From: Dermacentor variabilis
Lineage: Eukaryota; Arthropoda; Arachnida; Ixodida; Ixodidae
NCBI RefSeq assembly: GCF_050947875.1
Contig: NC_134572.1
Location: forward strand, 118,892,709-118,956,708
Length of the DNA: 64,000 nt
Direction: 5' to 3'
Part shown: one piece after another, positions 63,989 to 64,000 of the stretch
How positions within the stretch are numbered: position 1 is the first letter of the stretch
Layout: each line of letters opens with the position of its first letter
The notes under the pieces: model-generated
The model's database searches: none
What the model was told of the DNA's origin: nothing
What the model saw: the letters and a program-made list of their open reading frames with translations, nothing else
Program-made: the position numbers and the translations under genes

Positions 63989-64000
63989 AAGGCGATGAAA

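Overview
The window is nuclear DNA of an arthropod, most likely a hard tick (Ixodidae). The signs are a spliced animal gene with introns up to 11.5 kb, a copy of the tRNA-derived tick SINE known as Ruka, and a dense mix of old, nested transposable elements (Ty3/gypsy, RTE, CR1/Jockey-type and RNase H-bearing LINEs, Tigger, piggyBac, Mutator-like foldback elements). The tick assignment is inference; no species can be named.

Host genes. About 1-5.5 kb starts with the gag-protease end of a decayed LTR retrotransposon, followed by quiet sequence. At 5803-6132 on the minus strand lies a small intact single-exon gene for a LYRM7/MZM1-type complex III assembly factor. Divergent from it, TMEM161 runs on the plus strand from 6796 to 49002. 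I could place 11 coding exons by splice signals, reading frame and family resemblance; the joined length of 1488 nt gives 495 residues, close to the usual size of about 480-490. The first coding exon contributes only the ATG, which abuts the donor site. The probable 3' UTR runs to about 52.5 kb.

Introns of TMEM161. Intron 3 holds a Ty3/gypsy element with both short LTRs, a primer binding site and a large gag-protease deletion, plus a 5'-truncated RTE LINE. Intron 4 holds CR1/Jockey-type and RNase H LINE remnants. Later introns hold a piggyBac remnant with exact TTAA ends, a TA-flanked element with a nested LINE, a Ruka-type SINE and a 2.39-kb Tigger with both inverted repeats. Intron 9 holds a CR1/Jockey-type LINE split twice: by a THAP-coding DNA element and by an apparently full-length 3.3-kb RTE LINE with a 13-bp target duplication.

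Accessory region, 53-62.7 kb. A large inverted duplication (arms about 54.1-56.2 kb and 58.0-59.4 kb, continuing beyond an insertion at 61.5-61.7 kb) carries three copies of an intronless gene of about 275 codons that I do not recognise. One copy is intact (58314-59141), one is frameshifted (54427-55238) and one has had its 3' end replaced by the next copy's upstream repeat (55264-55929). The right arm is interrupted by nested foldback elements with clear 8-10-bp target duplications, and a third copy of the flanking repeat at 62.6 kb preserves the unoccupied insertion site. This is the best candidate for something undescribed. The window ends in a degraded coiled-coil ORF, probably ORF1 of a retroelement.
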